From contig SVFY01000007.1 in the NCBI GenBank assembly GCA_015056625.1, forward strand, positions 94,248-130,646: a stretch of DNA of 36,399 nt, written 5' to 3'. The translations under genes and the position numbers were made by a program. Every line of letters begins with the position of its first letter. Within the stretch, counting starts at the first letter, position 1. This document shows, in pieces, positions 8,694-18,041 of this stretch. The stretch comes from Butyrivibrio sp. (lineage in GTDB: Bacteria; Bacillota; Clostridia; Lachnospirales; Lachnospiraceae). Below the pieces are notes generated by a model, which saw only the letters and a list, made by a program, of their open reading frames with translations, was not told the DNA's origin and did not search any database.

Positions 8694-11387
8694 GTGGGAA
8701 ATACCACGTTGTTAGATGAAGTAGATATAGAAAAAGTATCACCTATGATGCAGCATTACATCCAGACAAAGAGGGAGTATAAGGACTGCATCCTGTTTTA
8801 CAGACTGGGTGATTTTTACGAGATCTTTTTTGACGATGCACTTGTTGCATCCAAGGAACTGGAACTTACACTTACAGGCAAGGCCTGTGGACTTGAGGAG
8901 AGAGCGCCCATGTGTGGCGTTCCTTTTCATGCTGCAGAGAGCTATTTAAATAAGCTTGTTTCAAGGGGATATAAGGTTGCTATCTGTGAGCAGATGGAGG
9001 ATCCTAAGCTTGCAAAGGGCATTGTAAAAAGAGATGTAACAAGGATCGTAACTCCAGGAACCAACCTTAATATGCAATCCCTGGAAGAGACAAAAAACAA
9101 TTACCTTATGTGTATTTTCTACTCACCAGAAACCATTGGCCTTTCAGTGGCTGACGTAACTACTGGTGATTTTTATCTTACTGAGGTTGACTCTCTTCGC
9201 AGCGTAATGGATGAAATCTACAAGTATTCTCCAACAGAGATCATCTGCAATAACGCCTTTGAGTTTAGCGGAGCTGACCTTGATGAGCTTCGGAACAGGC
9301 TTCAGATATTTGTAAATCCATTGGATTCCCATTATTACGATGAGGATCAGTGCAAGAAGCTTTTGATGAAGCACTTTAAGGTTTCATCTCTTATTGGCCT
9401 TGGAATTGATGATTTTCCAAACGGGGTAGTGGCTTCAGGGGCGCTGCTTCAGTATCTGTATGACATGCAGAAATCTGAGATCAGCAACATCACCCATGTG
9501 TATCCATATCTTACAAACAAGTTCATGCTCCTTGACAGTTCCACCAGGAAAAATCTTGAGCTGGTGGAGACCATGAGGGATAAGCAAAAAAGAGGAACGC
9601 TTCTCTGGGTTCTTGATAAGACCAAGACCGCCATGGGAGCGAGACTTCTCAGGAGCTTCATTGAGCAGCCTCTTATAGATAAGGATGAGATAATCCTAAG
9701 GCAGAACTGCGTCGAAGCCCTTGTTAAAAATGTTGTCACAAGAGAAGAGATAAGAGAATATATGGGACCTGTCTACGACCTTGAAAGGCTCATGTCCAAG
9801 ATCGTATTTAAGACAGCAAACCCAAGAGACCTTTTGGCCTTTAGAAACTCAATCAAAATGATACCAGCTATAAAGCAGGCACTTCTTGATATTGAGGGAG
9901 TTGAAGGTATTGACAGGATCTCGGATAACTTAGATCCCCTCAAGGATATATTCGACCTTATAGATCAGTCTATCGTTGAAGAGCCGCCACTTACCATCAA
10001 GGAGAGCGGCATCATCAAAGACGGCTTTGATAAGGATATCGATCACTTCAGAGAAGCAGGCACCAATGGAAAACAGTGGCTTGCAGGCATGGAAGAAGAG
10101 GAAAAAGAAAAAACCGGCATTAAGAACCTCAGGATCAAATACAGCAACGTATTTGGATACTCCTTTGAAGTTACAAACTCCTTTAAGGACAAGGTTCCTG
10201 AGTACTTTATCAGAAAGCAGACCCTTACTAACTGTGAGAGATACACAACTCCTAAGCTTAAGGAACTTGAGGATACCATTCTTAATGCTCAGGACAAACT
10301 AAATAACCTTGAGTATGAGATGTTTTGCAAGATAAGGGATTCAATAGCCCTTGAAATTGACAGGATCCAGGCAACAGCCAAGGCTCTGGCACTTCTTGAT
10401 GTATATGCATCTCTTGCATATGTTGCAGAAAGAAACCGCTATGTCAAGCCAACTATAAACGACAAGGGTATGATCAAGATCAAAAACGGCCGTCACCCTG
10501 TTGTAGAAAAGATGCTGGATACAGCAGATATGTTCATTGCAAACGATACATATCTGGATAATAAAAAACACTGTATTTCAATTATTACCGGTCCTAACAT
10601 GGCTGGAAAATCTACTTACATGAGACAGACTGCCCTAATAGCGCTTATGTTCCAGATCGGATCATTTGTCCCTTGTGAGAGCGCAGATATGTGCGTTGTT
10701 GACAGGATATTTACAAGAGTTGGAGCTTCAGATGACCTTGGAAGCGGACAGTCAACCTTCATGGTGGAGATGAATGAGGTTGCCAACATCTTAAGAAATG
10801 CAACGCCCAATTCACTACTTATCCTGGACGAGATTGGCCGTGGAACATCAACCTATGATGGTCTTGCCATCGCCTGGGCGGTAACTGAGCATATCAGTAA
10901 CCGCAAGATCCTTGGAGCCAAGACTTTATTTGCAACCCACTACCATGAACTTACAGAGCTTGAAGGCAAGATGGATAACGTCAATAACTATTGCATAGCG
11001 GTAAAAGAAAATGGAGATGACATTGTCTTTTTACGTAAGATCATAAAGGGCGGCGCTGACAAGAGCTACGGAATCCAGGTTGCCAAGCTTGCTGGTGTGC
11101 CAGACATGGTCATCGACAGGGCAAAAGAAATTGTTTCAGAGCTTACTGATAATGACATCACTGAGAAAGTTCAGGCCATCGCCAGGGACAACAGGAGCGA
11201 TAAAAAAGTAAAGGTTACCCATTATGACGACGTGGACATAGACCAGATGTCGCTGTTTGATACTGTTAAAGACGAGGATGTACTTAAACGCCTCGAAGAG
11301 ATAGATATAACTACCTTAACTCCGATGGATGCTTTAAATACTCTGTACAAGCTTCAGAGTGATCTTAAGAACAGGTGGAAGAGCTAA
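8694..11387 (+). CDS. mutS: DNA mismatch repair protein MutS
   Basis: Mismatch-recognition ATPase. The N-terminal mismatch-binding domain contains LGDFYEIFFDDA, where the Phe of FYE intercalates at the mismatch. The C-terminal ABC-type ATPase has Walker A GPNMAGKS (residues 633-640), the DDLGSGQSTFMVEM signature and Walker B LLILDEIGRGTSTYDG. Near the end, QMSLF (851-855) matches the beta-clamp binding consensus found in MutS proteins. The length of 897 aa is normal for Firmicutes. The start is GTG 8694, preceded by AGGGGAA at about 8 bases. The stop TAA shares its last A with the ATG of mutL. Confidence 0.97.
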   Translation: MGNTTLLDEVDIEKVSPMMQHYIQTKREYKDCILFYRLGDFYEIFFDDALVASKELELTLTGKACGLEERAPMCGVPFHAAESYLNKLVSRGYKVAICEQMEDPKLAKGIVKRDVTRIVTPGTNLNMQSLEETKNNYLMCIFYSPETIGLSVADVTTGDFYLTEVDSLRSVMDEIYKYSPTEIICNNAFEFSGADLDELRNRLQIFVNPLDSHYYDEDQCKKLLMKHFKVSSLIGLGIDDFPNGVVASGALLQYLYDMQKSEISNITHVYPYLTNKFMLLDSSTRKNLELVETMRDKQKRGTLLWVLDKTKTAMGARLLRSFIEQPLIDKDEIILRQNCVEALVKNVVTREEIREYMGPVYDLERLMSKIVFKTANPRDLLAFRNSIKMIPAIKQALLDIEGVEGIDRISDNLDPLKDIFDLIDQSIVEEPPLTIKESGIIKDGFDKDIDHFREAGTNGKQWLAGMEEEEKEKTGIKNLRIKYSNVFGYSFEVTNSFKDKVPEYFIRKQTLTNCERYTTPKLKELEDTILNAQDKLNNLEYEMFCKIRDSIALEIDRIQATAKALALLDVYASLAYVAERNRYVKPTINDKGMIKIKNGRHPVVEKMLDTADMFIANDTYLDNKKHCISIITGPNMAGKSTYMRQTALIALMFQIGSFVPCESADMCVVDRIFTRVGASDDLGSGQSTFMVEMNEVANILRNATPNSLLILDEIGRGTSTYDGLAIAWAVTEHISNRKILGAKTLFATHYHELTELEGKMDNVNNYCIAVKENGDDIVFLRKIIKGGADKSYGIQVAKLAGVPDMVIDRAKEIVSELTDNDITEKVQAIARDNRSDKKVKVTHYDDVDIDQMSLFDTVKDEDVLKRLEEIDITTLTPMDALNTLYKLQSDLKNRWKS

Positions 11388-13363
11388 TGGCTATCATCAA
11401 TGAACTTGACAAGAATACCATAGATCAGATCGCTGCAGGCGAAGTCGTTGAAAGACCTTCAAGCGTAGTAAAAGAGCTGGTTGAAAATTCTATAGACTGC
11501 GGAGCAACTGCAATAACTGTAGAAATAAAAGGCGGCGGAATTGACATGATAAGAGTCACGGACAATGGCTCAGGCATTGAAAAAAGCCAGATCCGCAAAG
11601 CCTTTAAGCGCCATGCAACCAGTAAATTAAAGTCTATTGACGACCTTTATACCATTCATTCACTGGGATTTAGAGGCGAAGCTCTTTCAAGTATTTCATC
11701 TGTTGCCCAGGTTGACCTTATAACCAAAACAGAAGATGAACTTGTTGGCACAAGATACTGCATAAATGGCGGAGAAGAGGCTGCTTTTGAAGATATAGGT
11801 GCTCCCAAGGGAACAACACTTATTGTCAGGAATCTTTTTTACAACACACCTGCAAGAAAGAAGTTTCTTAAAACAGCTCAGACAGAAGCCAGCTACATCG
11901 GCGATGTCATGGAGCATCTTGCACTTGATAACCCAACCATCTCTTTTCGTTTCATAAACAATAAAGATGATAAGTTCTCCACTTCAGGAAACGGCGATCT
12001 TAAGGAAATAATCTACAGGATTTACGGCAGGGACATTTCTGTGAGCCTACTTCCCATAAAAGCTACAGAAAATGGAATGATTCTTGAAGGCTATCTGGGT
12101 GAACCTGTACTTAACAGGTCAAACAGGAACTTTGAGATATTCTTTGTAAATGGCAGATACATCAAGGATAAGGTCATGAGCAAGGCCCTTGAAGAGGGTT
12201 ACAAAGAGTACCTTATGATGCACAAATTCCCGTTTGCAGTTCTCCACCTTCGTATGGATCCTGCGGATGTAGACGTCAATGTTCATCCAGCCAAGCTGGA
12301 AGTAAGGTTTAACAATCAGGTAAGGCTTCATGAATTTATAAGACAGAGTGTAGAATCTGTTTTAAAGAATCATGAGATGATACCAGATGCTCTTTTGTCA
12401 GAAAAAGAAGACAAGATTGAGTCCAGAAAAGAAGCTGAAATAAGGGAACAGACAGATGAGCCTTCTCAACAGAAAAAAGCTCCTGAAATAGAAAAAGAAA
12501 AAGCTCCTGAGCCATTTGAGACCTTAAGATTTGAAGAGCACAAGATAAGCAGCGACACACCTATATATGCAAAGGGAGTCAAGGCAGAACCTGTAAAGAT
12601 TGAAGACTCTAATAAGTCTGCAGTGTGGACCAGGATTTTTGGTGACTCCGACGGGTCAGTTGCTGAAAAGAATGAGAATCCTTCTCCAATAATCAAGTCT
12701 GAAAACGCTATTGTGGTTGAGAAAAAGCCTGTGCAGCTTGATCTCTTTGAAGAGAAGGTACTTACAAAGGACAACGTCAAAGAATACCAGATATTAGGTC
12801 AGCTTTTTGGCACCTACTGGATAATTGCCTACAAGGATAAGATGCTCCTTGTGGATCAGCACGCAGCGCATGAAAAAGTAAACTACGAGCGCATGATAAA
12901 GAGATTTAAGTCCGGAGAAATGCTGTCTCAGATGGTGAATCCTCCTGTTATCGTGGCACTTACCAGTGCAGAAGAAGAGCTGTTTCTTAATTACAGGCAG
13001 TATTTTGAAAAACTTGGATTTAATATTGAAAATTTCGGCGGAAGAGAATATGCTATGAGAGCTATTCCGGTAGATCTGTTTGGATGTGAGAGCGAAAAAG
13101 AGATGTTCACTGAGATCCTTGATGAGCTGTCACATGAGACAAATCTTGACAGAACACCGGATGTTATCAACTACAAGATTGCCAGCATGGCATGCAAGGC
13201 GTCGGTAAAGGGCAATACAAGGATGAGCGTCATGGAGATGGAAGCTCTTTTGGATGAGCTTTTAACACTTGATAATCCATATAACTGCCCACATGGACGA
13301 CCAACCATTATATCTATGACCAAGTATGAGATAGACAAGAAGTTTAAGAGAGTTGTTGAGTAA
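11387..13363 (+). CDS. mutL: DNA mismatch repair endonuclease MutL
   Basis: GHKL ATPase that couples MutS to strand incision. Motif I is ELVENSID with E30 and N34, followed by DNGSGI and HATSKL...LGFRGEALSSISSV. The C-terminal domain has the DQHA(x)2E(x)4E endonuclease motif starting at D490, plus ACKASVK and CPHGRP. It is therefore the nicking type found in bacteria without MutH. QLDLF at 450-454, in the linker just before the C-terminal domain, fits a beta-clamp binding motif. The linker (about 340-445) is charged and poorly conserved, as usual. I place the start at ATG 11387, overlapping the mutS stop by one base, with AGGTGG upstream. A GTG 12 bases earlier is possible but lies inside that ribosome site. 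Confidence 0.97.
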   Translation: MAIINELDKNTIDQIAAGEVVERPSSVVKELVENSIDCGATAITVEIKGGGIDMIRVTDNGSGIEKSQIRKAFKRHATSKLKSIDDLYTIHSLGFRGEALSSISSVAQVDLITKTEDELVGTRYCINGGEEAAFEDIGAPKGTTLIVRNLFYNTPARKKFLKTAQTEASYIGDVMEHLALDNPTISFRFINNKDDKFSTSGNGDLKEIIYRIYGRDISVSLLPIKATENGMILEGYLGEPVLNRSNRNFEIFFVNGRYIKDKVMSKALEEGYKEYLMMHKFPFAVLHLRMDPADVDVNVHPAKLEVRFNNQVRLHEFIRQSVESVLKNHEMIPDALLSEKEDKIESRKEAEIREQTDEPSQQKKAPEIEKEKAPEPFETLRFEEHKISSDTPIYAKGVKAEPVKIEDSNKSAVWTRIFGDSDGSVAEKNENPSPIIKSENAIVVEKKPVQLDLFEEKVLTKDNVKEYQILGQLFGTYWIIAYKDKMLLVDQHAAHEKVNYERMIKRFKSGEMLSQMVNPPVIVALTSAEEELFLNYRQYFEKLGFNIENFGGREYAMRAIPVDLFGCESEKEMFTEILDELSHETNLDRTPDVINYKIASMACKASVKGNTRMSVMEMEALLDELLTLDNPYNCPHGRPTIISMTKYEIDKKFKRVVE

Positions 13364-14298
13364 TGGAAAAACAAAAGCTTATTGTGCTAACTGGTCCTAC
13401 TGCAGTAGGAAAGAGCAAACTATCAATTGAACTTGCAAAGAAAATTGGCGGAGAGATAATCTCCGCTGATTCTATGCAGGTCTATAAATACATGGATATT
13501 GGAACTGACAAGATAAGTAAGGAAAAGATGGAGGGAGTTCCACATCATCTGATAGACTTTCTTGATCCCCATGAAGACTTTAATGTGTTTACGTTCCAAA
13601 AGCTTTCAAAAAAGGCCATAGAAGAAATTGCCGAAAGAGGGAAAGTTCCCATTATTGTGGGAGGAACAGGCTTCTATATCCAGGCAGTTTTATATGACAT
13701 CGATTTTACTGAAACTGACGAGGATATGACCTTAAGGCATGAGCTTGAGGAGAGGGTCAAAAAAGAAGGTGTAAACGGGATCTATGAAGAACTTAAAAAG
13801 GTAGATCCTGCCTCAGCGGAAATAATCCATGCAAATAATTCAAAGAGAGTTATAAGAGCTCTTGAATATTTTAGGAAGACAGGGCGACCTATTTCAGAGC
13901 ACAACGCTGAGCAGAGCAGCAAAGAGTCATGCTATGATTTTACATACTTTGTTCTGACTGATAAAAGGGAAACTCTTTATTCAAGAATAGAAAAAAGAGT
14001 AGATCAGATGATAGAAGATGGACTTGAAGATGAGGTTAAAAAGCTCCTTTCAATGAACATCCCAAAAACTGCAACATCAATGCAGGGACTTGGCTACAGG
14101 GAGATGATCGGATATCTTAATGGAGAATACGACCTTGAAAGAGCAATCTATCTGATCAAAAGAAATACCAGACATTTTGCCAAAAGACAGCTCACCTGGT
14201 TTAAAAGGGAGAGAGATGTAAGCTGGATCGACAAAGAACAATTTGACCACAACGACGAACTAATTATGAAAGAGATGTTAAGGATTTATGGAAAGTAA
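13363..14298 (+). CDS. miaA: tRNA dimethylallyltransferase
   Basis: Transfers the dimethylallyl group from DMAPP to A37 of tRNAs, making i6A, the substrate of MiaB. The P-loop is GPTAVGKS (residues 11-18). The next block, ISADSMQVYKYMDIGTDK, contains the conserved Asp and the DSxQ(V)Y motif. VGGTGFYIQA and QTRHFAKRQLTWFKR-type blocks are present. The length of 311 aa is normal. The start codon shares one base with the mutL stop (TAATG), and the 3' end overlaps the next gene by 11 bases, so the mutS-mutL-miaA-PLP enzyme run looks translationally coupled. Confidence 0.96.
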   Translation: MEKQKLIVLTGPTAVGKSKLSIELAKKIGGEIISADSMQVYKYMDIGTDKISKEKMEGVPHHLIDFLDPHEDFNVFTFQKLSKKAIEEIAERGKVPIIVGGTGFYIQAVLYDIDFTETDEDMTLRHELEERVKKEGVNGIYEELKKVDPASAEIIHANNSKRVIRALEYFRKTGRPISEHNAEQSSKESCYDFTYFVLTDKRETLYSRIEKRVDQMIEDGLEDEVKKLLSMNIPKTATSMQGLGYREMIGYLNGEYDLERAIYLIKRNTRHFAKRQLTWFKRERDVSWIDKEQFDHNDELIMKEMLRIYGK

Positions 14299-15574
14299 GA
14301 TTTACGAAGAACTTGGAATATCAAAAGAAGTATTTGAATTTGGAGAGAAGATCCTTGAAGGATTAAAGGAGCGCTTTGAAAAAATTGACGAAACAGCTGA
14401 GTACAACCAGCTAAAAGTCCTTAAAGCAATGCAGGAAAACAAGGTCTCAGAGGCCTGTCTTTTAGGAACAACTGGTTATGGCTATAACGATCTTGGAAGA
14501 GAGACACTTGAAAAGGTCTATGCTTCAGTATTTCATACAGAGGATGCTCTTGTAAGACCTCAGATCACCTGCGGAACACATGCACTGGCACTTGCCCTGA
14601 TGAGTAATCTGCGTCCTGGCGACGTACTTTTTTCACCAGCAGGTAAGCCCTATGACACTTTAGAAGAAGTTATTGGAATAAGACAGTCAAAGGGATCTCT
14701 TAAGGAATATGGAATTGACTATGTCCAAACAGATCTTTTACCTGACGGAAGTTTTGACTATGACAAAATAAAGGAAGTTCTTTTATCAAATGACAAGATA
14801 AAGCTTGTAACTATCCAAAGATCCAAGGGGTATCAGACAAGACCAACTTTTTCAGTTGAGAGGATAGGAGAACTTATAAAGTTCGTAAAAGATATAAAGC
14901 CTCAGATAATCTGTATGGTTGATAACTGCTATGGTGAGTTTGTGCAGAGGATAGAGCCTAGTGACCTTGGGGCTGATATGGTTGTTGGCTCTCTTATCAA
15001 AAACCCAGGAGGCGGACTTGCTCCAATCGGTGGCTATATCGCAGGTAAGAAAGAGTGCGTTGAAAATGCGGCTTTCAGACTTACTTCTCCTGGACTTGGA
15101 AAAGAGGTAGGCGCTTCCCTAGGAATACTTCCAGCATTTTATCAGGGATTTTTCCTTGCACCAACTGTTACTGCATCAGCTCTTAAGGGTGCTATTTTTG
15201 CAGCCAATATCTATGAAAAGCTTGGATTTTCAGTAATTCCTAATGGAAGCGAAGAGAGATTTGATATTATTCAGGCAGTTACCTTTGGAAAGCCTGAGGG
15301 CGTCATCGCATTTTGTGAGGGTGTTCAAGCTGCGGCTCCAGTAGACAGCTTTGTAACCCCTGAGCCATGGGATATGCCAGGTTATGATGCCCAGGTTATC
15401 ATGGCTGCAGGAGCCTTTGTTTCCGGTTCATCTATTGAGCTTTCTGCTGATGGCCCTATAAAGGAGCCTTACAGCGTATTTTTCCAGGGAGGACTTACCT
15501 GGCCTCATGCCAAGCTGGGCATCCTAAAGACGCTTCAAAGGCTTGTGGATAAAGGGATTGTTGTGTTACAATAA
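14288..15574 (+). CDS. PLP-dependent methionine gamma-lyase family protein (YnbB/aluminium-resistance family)
   Basis: A 428-residue fold-type I PLP enzyme related to cystathionine/methionine gamma-lyases, of the group often labelled aluminium resistance protein. Typical blocks: TTGYGYNDLGRETLEKVYA, RPQITCGTHALALAL and the PLP-lysine motif SLIKNPGGG with K238 as the Schiff-base lysine. A conserved Asp lies in VDNCYGEF. The true substrate of this family is unsettled. The position next to miaA is conserved in Firmicutes such as Bacillus (ynbB near hfq/miaA). No hfq is found between them here. The start ATG 14288 lies inside the end of miaA, with AAGG a few bases upstream. Confidence 0.88.
   Translation: MESKIYEELGISKEVFEFGEKILEGLKERFEKIDETAEYNQLKVLKAMQENKVSEACLLGTTGYGYNDLGRETLEKVYASVFHTEDALVRPQITCGTHALALALMSNLRPGDVLFSPAGKPYDTLEEVIGIRQSKGSLKEYGIDYVQTDLLPDGSFDYDKIKEVLLSNDKIKLVTIQRSKGYQTRPTFSVERIGELIKFVKDIKPQIICMVDNCYGEFVQRIEPSDLGADMVVGSLIKNPGGGLAPIGGYIAGKKECVENAAFRLTSPGLGKEVGASLGILPAFYQGFFLAPTVTASALKGAIFAANIYEKLGFSVIPNGSEERFDIIQAVTFGKPEGVIAFCEGVQAAAPVDSFVTPEPWDMPGYDAQVIMAAGAFVSGSSIELSADGPIKEPYSVFFQGGLTWPHAKLGILKTLQRLVDKGIVVLQ
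15543..15572 (+). promoter_or_regulatory. candidate promoter of the mre operon
   Basis: TGTTACAAT (15564-15572) is an extended -10 element; a weak -35 (TTGTGG, 15543-15548) lies 18 bases upstream. The boxes fall inside the last codons of the PLP enzyme gene. A start near 15579 would give mreB a leader of about 50 bases. Confidence 0.4.
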
Positions 15575-15592
15575 ATTGATTATGGTTAATTA

Positions 15593-15613
15593 TATTCTCT
15601 GTTTCGGAGAATA
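15593..15613 (+). promoter_or_regulatory. small hairpin in the mreB leader
   Basis: TATTCTC and GAGAATA form a perfect 7-bp stem with a 7-base loop, five bases before the AAGGAGG ribosome site of mreB. No T tract follows, so it is not a terminator. It may affect translation or RNA stability. Confidence 0.35.
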
Positions 15614-15629
15614 ATTTAAGGAGGCTGTT

Positions 15630-16634
15630 TTGGCTAATATATTTGGAATCGATCTTGGAACCAGCAATATCAAGATTTATAACAAAGATGAGGATTCTCT
15701 TACAGTCGAGAAGAATATGATCGCTATTGAGAACAAGACCAACATCTTTGCATATGGCAATTCTGCTTATGAGATGTATGAGAAGGCTCCTGATAAGATC
15801 AAGATATCTTATCCTTTAAATAGCGGTGTTATCGCTGATATTGAGCACATGGAGACATTGGTCAAGCTCTTTGTGACAGATCAGATGAAGGGCAATGTTA
15901 AGCCCTGTGAAGTATACATTGCAGTACCCAAGGATGTTACAGAAGTTGAGAGAAGAGCTTTCCACGATCTTATCAACGACGCAGGCATCAAGGCTAAAAA
16001 GATCATGATGGTTAAAAAGCCACTTGCTGACGGCCTTGGAATGAATGTTGACGTTATGAATTCCCAGGGTGTTCTTGTTGTTAATGTTGGCTATGACACA
16101 ACTGAAATCTCTATTCTTTCACTGAGAGGTATAGTTGTTAGTAAGCTCATCAAGGTTGGCGGCAAGAAATTTGATGAATCCATCAGAAACGTGATCCGTA
16201 AAGAATACGGACTTCTTATTGGTGAGAAGACATCAGAGAACGTTAAGATGTCTCTTAAGGACCTTGAAAAAGAAGGAAAGGATGCTGTTGTTTACGGAAG
16301 AGATATTGTGACAGGACTTCCTGTAGAGCGCAAGATCCCTACAGATCTGATCAATCAGTCTCTCCTTGAGAATTTTGATGCCATCTTAGACAACATCAAG
16401 ACAGCCCTTGAGAAGACTCCTCCAGAACTTGCTGCAGATATCTTCAAGCATGGACTTTATCTCACAGGTGGAGCATCACAGGTATGTCACCTTGCACAGC
16501 GCCTTTCAAATGGTGTTGGGCTCAACGTAAATATTGCAGAAAACCCTGTTGGCTCAGTAGCTATGGGACTTGCAAAGATTATTAAGGAAGATCAGTATAA
16601 GGCTCTCGCATATGGAATCGAAGAGGACAAGTAA
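15630..16634 (+). CDS. mreB: MreB-like actin homologue with an altered nucleotide site
   Basis: Rod-shape actin homologue of 334 aa, first gene of the elongasome operon. GIDLGTSNIKIY (phosphate 1), the IAVPKDVTEVERRAF block and the C-terminal GGASQ (adenosine region) identify it. In canonical MreB the catalytic Glu sits in IEEP; here the block is MVKKPLADGLG, placing Lys130 at that position. The phosphate 2 motif DIGGGTTE is NVGYDTTE (152-159), so the Asp is Asn and two glycines are lost. VGGDKMDEAI is VGGKKFDESI. The protein may bind nucleotide but hydrolyse it poorly. The start is TTG 15630, five bases after AAGGAGG. Gene order (mreC and mreD follow) supports a cell-shape role. A second, canonical MreB may exist elsewhere in the genome. 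Confidence 0.9.
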   Translation: MANIFGIDLGTSNIKIYNKDEDSLTVEKNMIAIENKTNIFAYGNSAYEMYEKAPDKIKISYPLNSGVIADIEHMETLVKLFVTDQMKGNVKPCEVYIAVPKDVTEVERRAFHDLINDAGIKAKKIMMVKKPLADGLGMNVDVMNSQGVLVVNVGYDTTEISILSLRGIVVSKLIKVGGKKFDESIRNVIRKEYGLLIGEKTSENVKMSLKDLEKEGKDAVVYGRDIVTGLPVERKIPTDLINQSLLENFDAILDNIKTALEKTPPELAADIFKHGLYLTGGASQVCHLAQRLSNGVGLNVNIAENPVGSVAMGLAKIIKEDQYKALAYGIEEDK

Positions 16635-17501
16635 ATGAGTCCTGTTATAAAGAGAAGAGGAGAAGAATTTACGCTTCCGAGTAAATATCTCCTCTTTATT
16701 TTAACTATCATTTGTATAGGTACCATCATCATTACATTTAACACCAGCGTGTTTACTGGACCATTAAATTCATTTGCTGGTGTTTTTGTTGTGCCATTTC
16801 AAAAGGGTATAACTACAGTTGGAACCTTTTTAAAAGACACAACAGATAAGCTTTCGTCAATAACAAAGCTTCTTGATGAAAACGAGCAGCTTAAGGCGCA
16901 GCTTGATGAGCTTACTATTGAAAACACTAATTTAGAGCAGGAAAAGTACGAACTCACTGAGCTAAGAAACCTTTATGAGCTGGATGCACAGTATGAAGAT
17001 TACCAGAAGACTGGAGCCAGGATCATCTCAAAGGATGCTGGAAACTGGTACCACGCCTTTGTGATTGACAAGGGTTCTGATGATGGCATTCAGATCGATA
17101 TGAATGTTATTGCTGACGGAGGTCTTGTGGGCAGGATAATCGACGTTGGCCCTGACTGGGCTAAGGTTCAGTCAATAATTGCTGACAATGCTTCAGTAAG
17201 CGGAATGGTCTTGTCATCTTCTGATAATCTTATTGTAAGCGGAGACCTTGAACAATACAGACAGGGATATATTACTTTTTCAAAGCTTGTTGATGATGCA
17301 GATAAGGTGAGTATCGGAGATAAGATCGTTACCTCTAACATCAGTGATAAATATCTTCCTGGAATCCTTATAGGTTATATTTCAACCATTGACGATGACT
17401 CAAATAACCTTACCAAGTCAGGCAAGATAACACCTGCAGTGGATTTTGAGCATATGAATGTAGTTCTTGTTTTACTTGATCAGAAAAAGAACGCACATTA
17501 A
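16635..17501 (+). CDS. mreC: rod shape-determining protein MreC
   Basis: Membrane-anchored elongasome scaffold of 288 aa. A short cytoplasmic N-terminus precedes one membrane segment at about residues 17-36. A coiled coil (about 65-110, LLDENEQLKAQLDELTIENTNLEQEKYEL region) follows, then the extracellular beta domain pair with the family block GLVGRIIDVGPDWAKVQSI. MreC bridges PBP2/RodA and the cytoplasmic filament. The ATG follows the mreB stop directly with no spacing, so translation is probably coupled. Confidence 0.94.
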   Translation: MSPVIKRRGEEFTLPSKYLLFILTIICIGTIIITFNTSVFTGPLNSFAGVFVVPFQKGITTVGTFLKDTTDKLSSITKLLDENEQLKAQLDELTIENTNLEQEKYELTELRNLYELDAQYEDYQKTGARIISKDAGNWYHAFVIDKGSDDGIQIDMNVIADGGLVGRIIDVGPDWAKVQSIIADNASVSGMVLSSSDNLIVSGDLEQYRQGYITFSKLVDDADKVSIGDKIVTSNISDKYLPGILIGYISTIDDDSNNLTKSGKITPAVDFEHMNVVLVLLDQKKNAH

Positions 17502-17516
17502 AGGGTTAATCAAAAT

Positions 17517-18041
17517 ATGAATATCAGACGTTTTCTGTTTAATTTCATATTTGTCATTCTTTCATTTATACTTCAGACAACAGTATTCAGAGTCTTTGAT
17601 TTTGGCGGAGTTACGCCTAATCTTTTGCTTATCTTTACTACTTCAACGGCATTTATAAAGGGAGATAAGTCAGGCCTTGTTACTGGCTTTTTCTGCGGGC
17701 TTTTAGTGGATATTTTCTTTGGATCTTACATCGGATTTTTTGCCCTGATCTACATGTATATAGGCTTCGTGGTGGGTAAACTACACGAGATATTCTTTAC
17801 CCAGAACCTGGCAATCCCGATTTTGCTGATAATTGTTTCAGACTTTGTTTTTGGATTTGTCTGCTATGTACTGATGTTTCTTTTCAGAACGAAATTCAAC
17901 ATTGGCTATTATATGACCAGTATAATCATTCCAGAAGTGGTTTATACGGCACTTGTGGCGATTTTCTATTATCCGCTGATACTATCAATAAACAACTCCA
18001 TTGATGAAAGAGAGCAAAGGAGCGCGAAGAAATTTGTTTGA
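17517..18041 (+). CDS. mreD: rod shape-determining protein MreD
   Basis: Polytopic membrane protein of 174 aa, with five or six hydrophobic segments and no large loops. The PNLLLIFTTSTAFIKGDKSGLVTGFFCGLLVDIFFGS block is typical of MreD (PDLLLI...GL..GLl.D). It sits between mreC and the PBP2 gene, as in other rod operons. The 3' end overlaps the PBP2 gene by up to 38 bases, depending on the start used there. Confidence 0.92.
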   Translation: MNIRRFLFNFIFVILSFILQTTVFRVFDFGGVTPNLLLIFTTSTAFIKGDKSGLVTGFFCGLLVDIFFGSYIGFFALIYMYIGFVVGKLHEIFFTQNLAIPILLIIVSDFVFGFVCYVLMFLFRTKFNIGYYMTSIIIPEVVYTALVAIFYYPLILSINNSIDEREQRSAKKFV

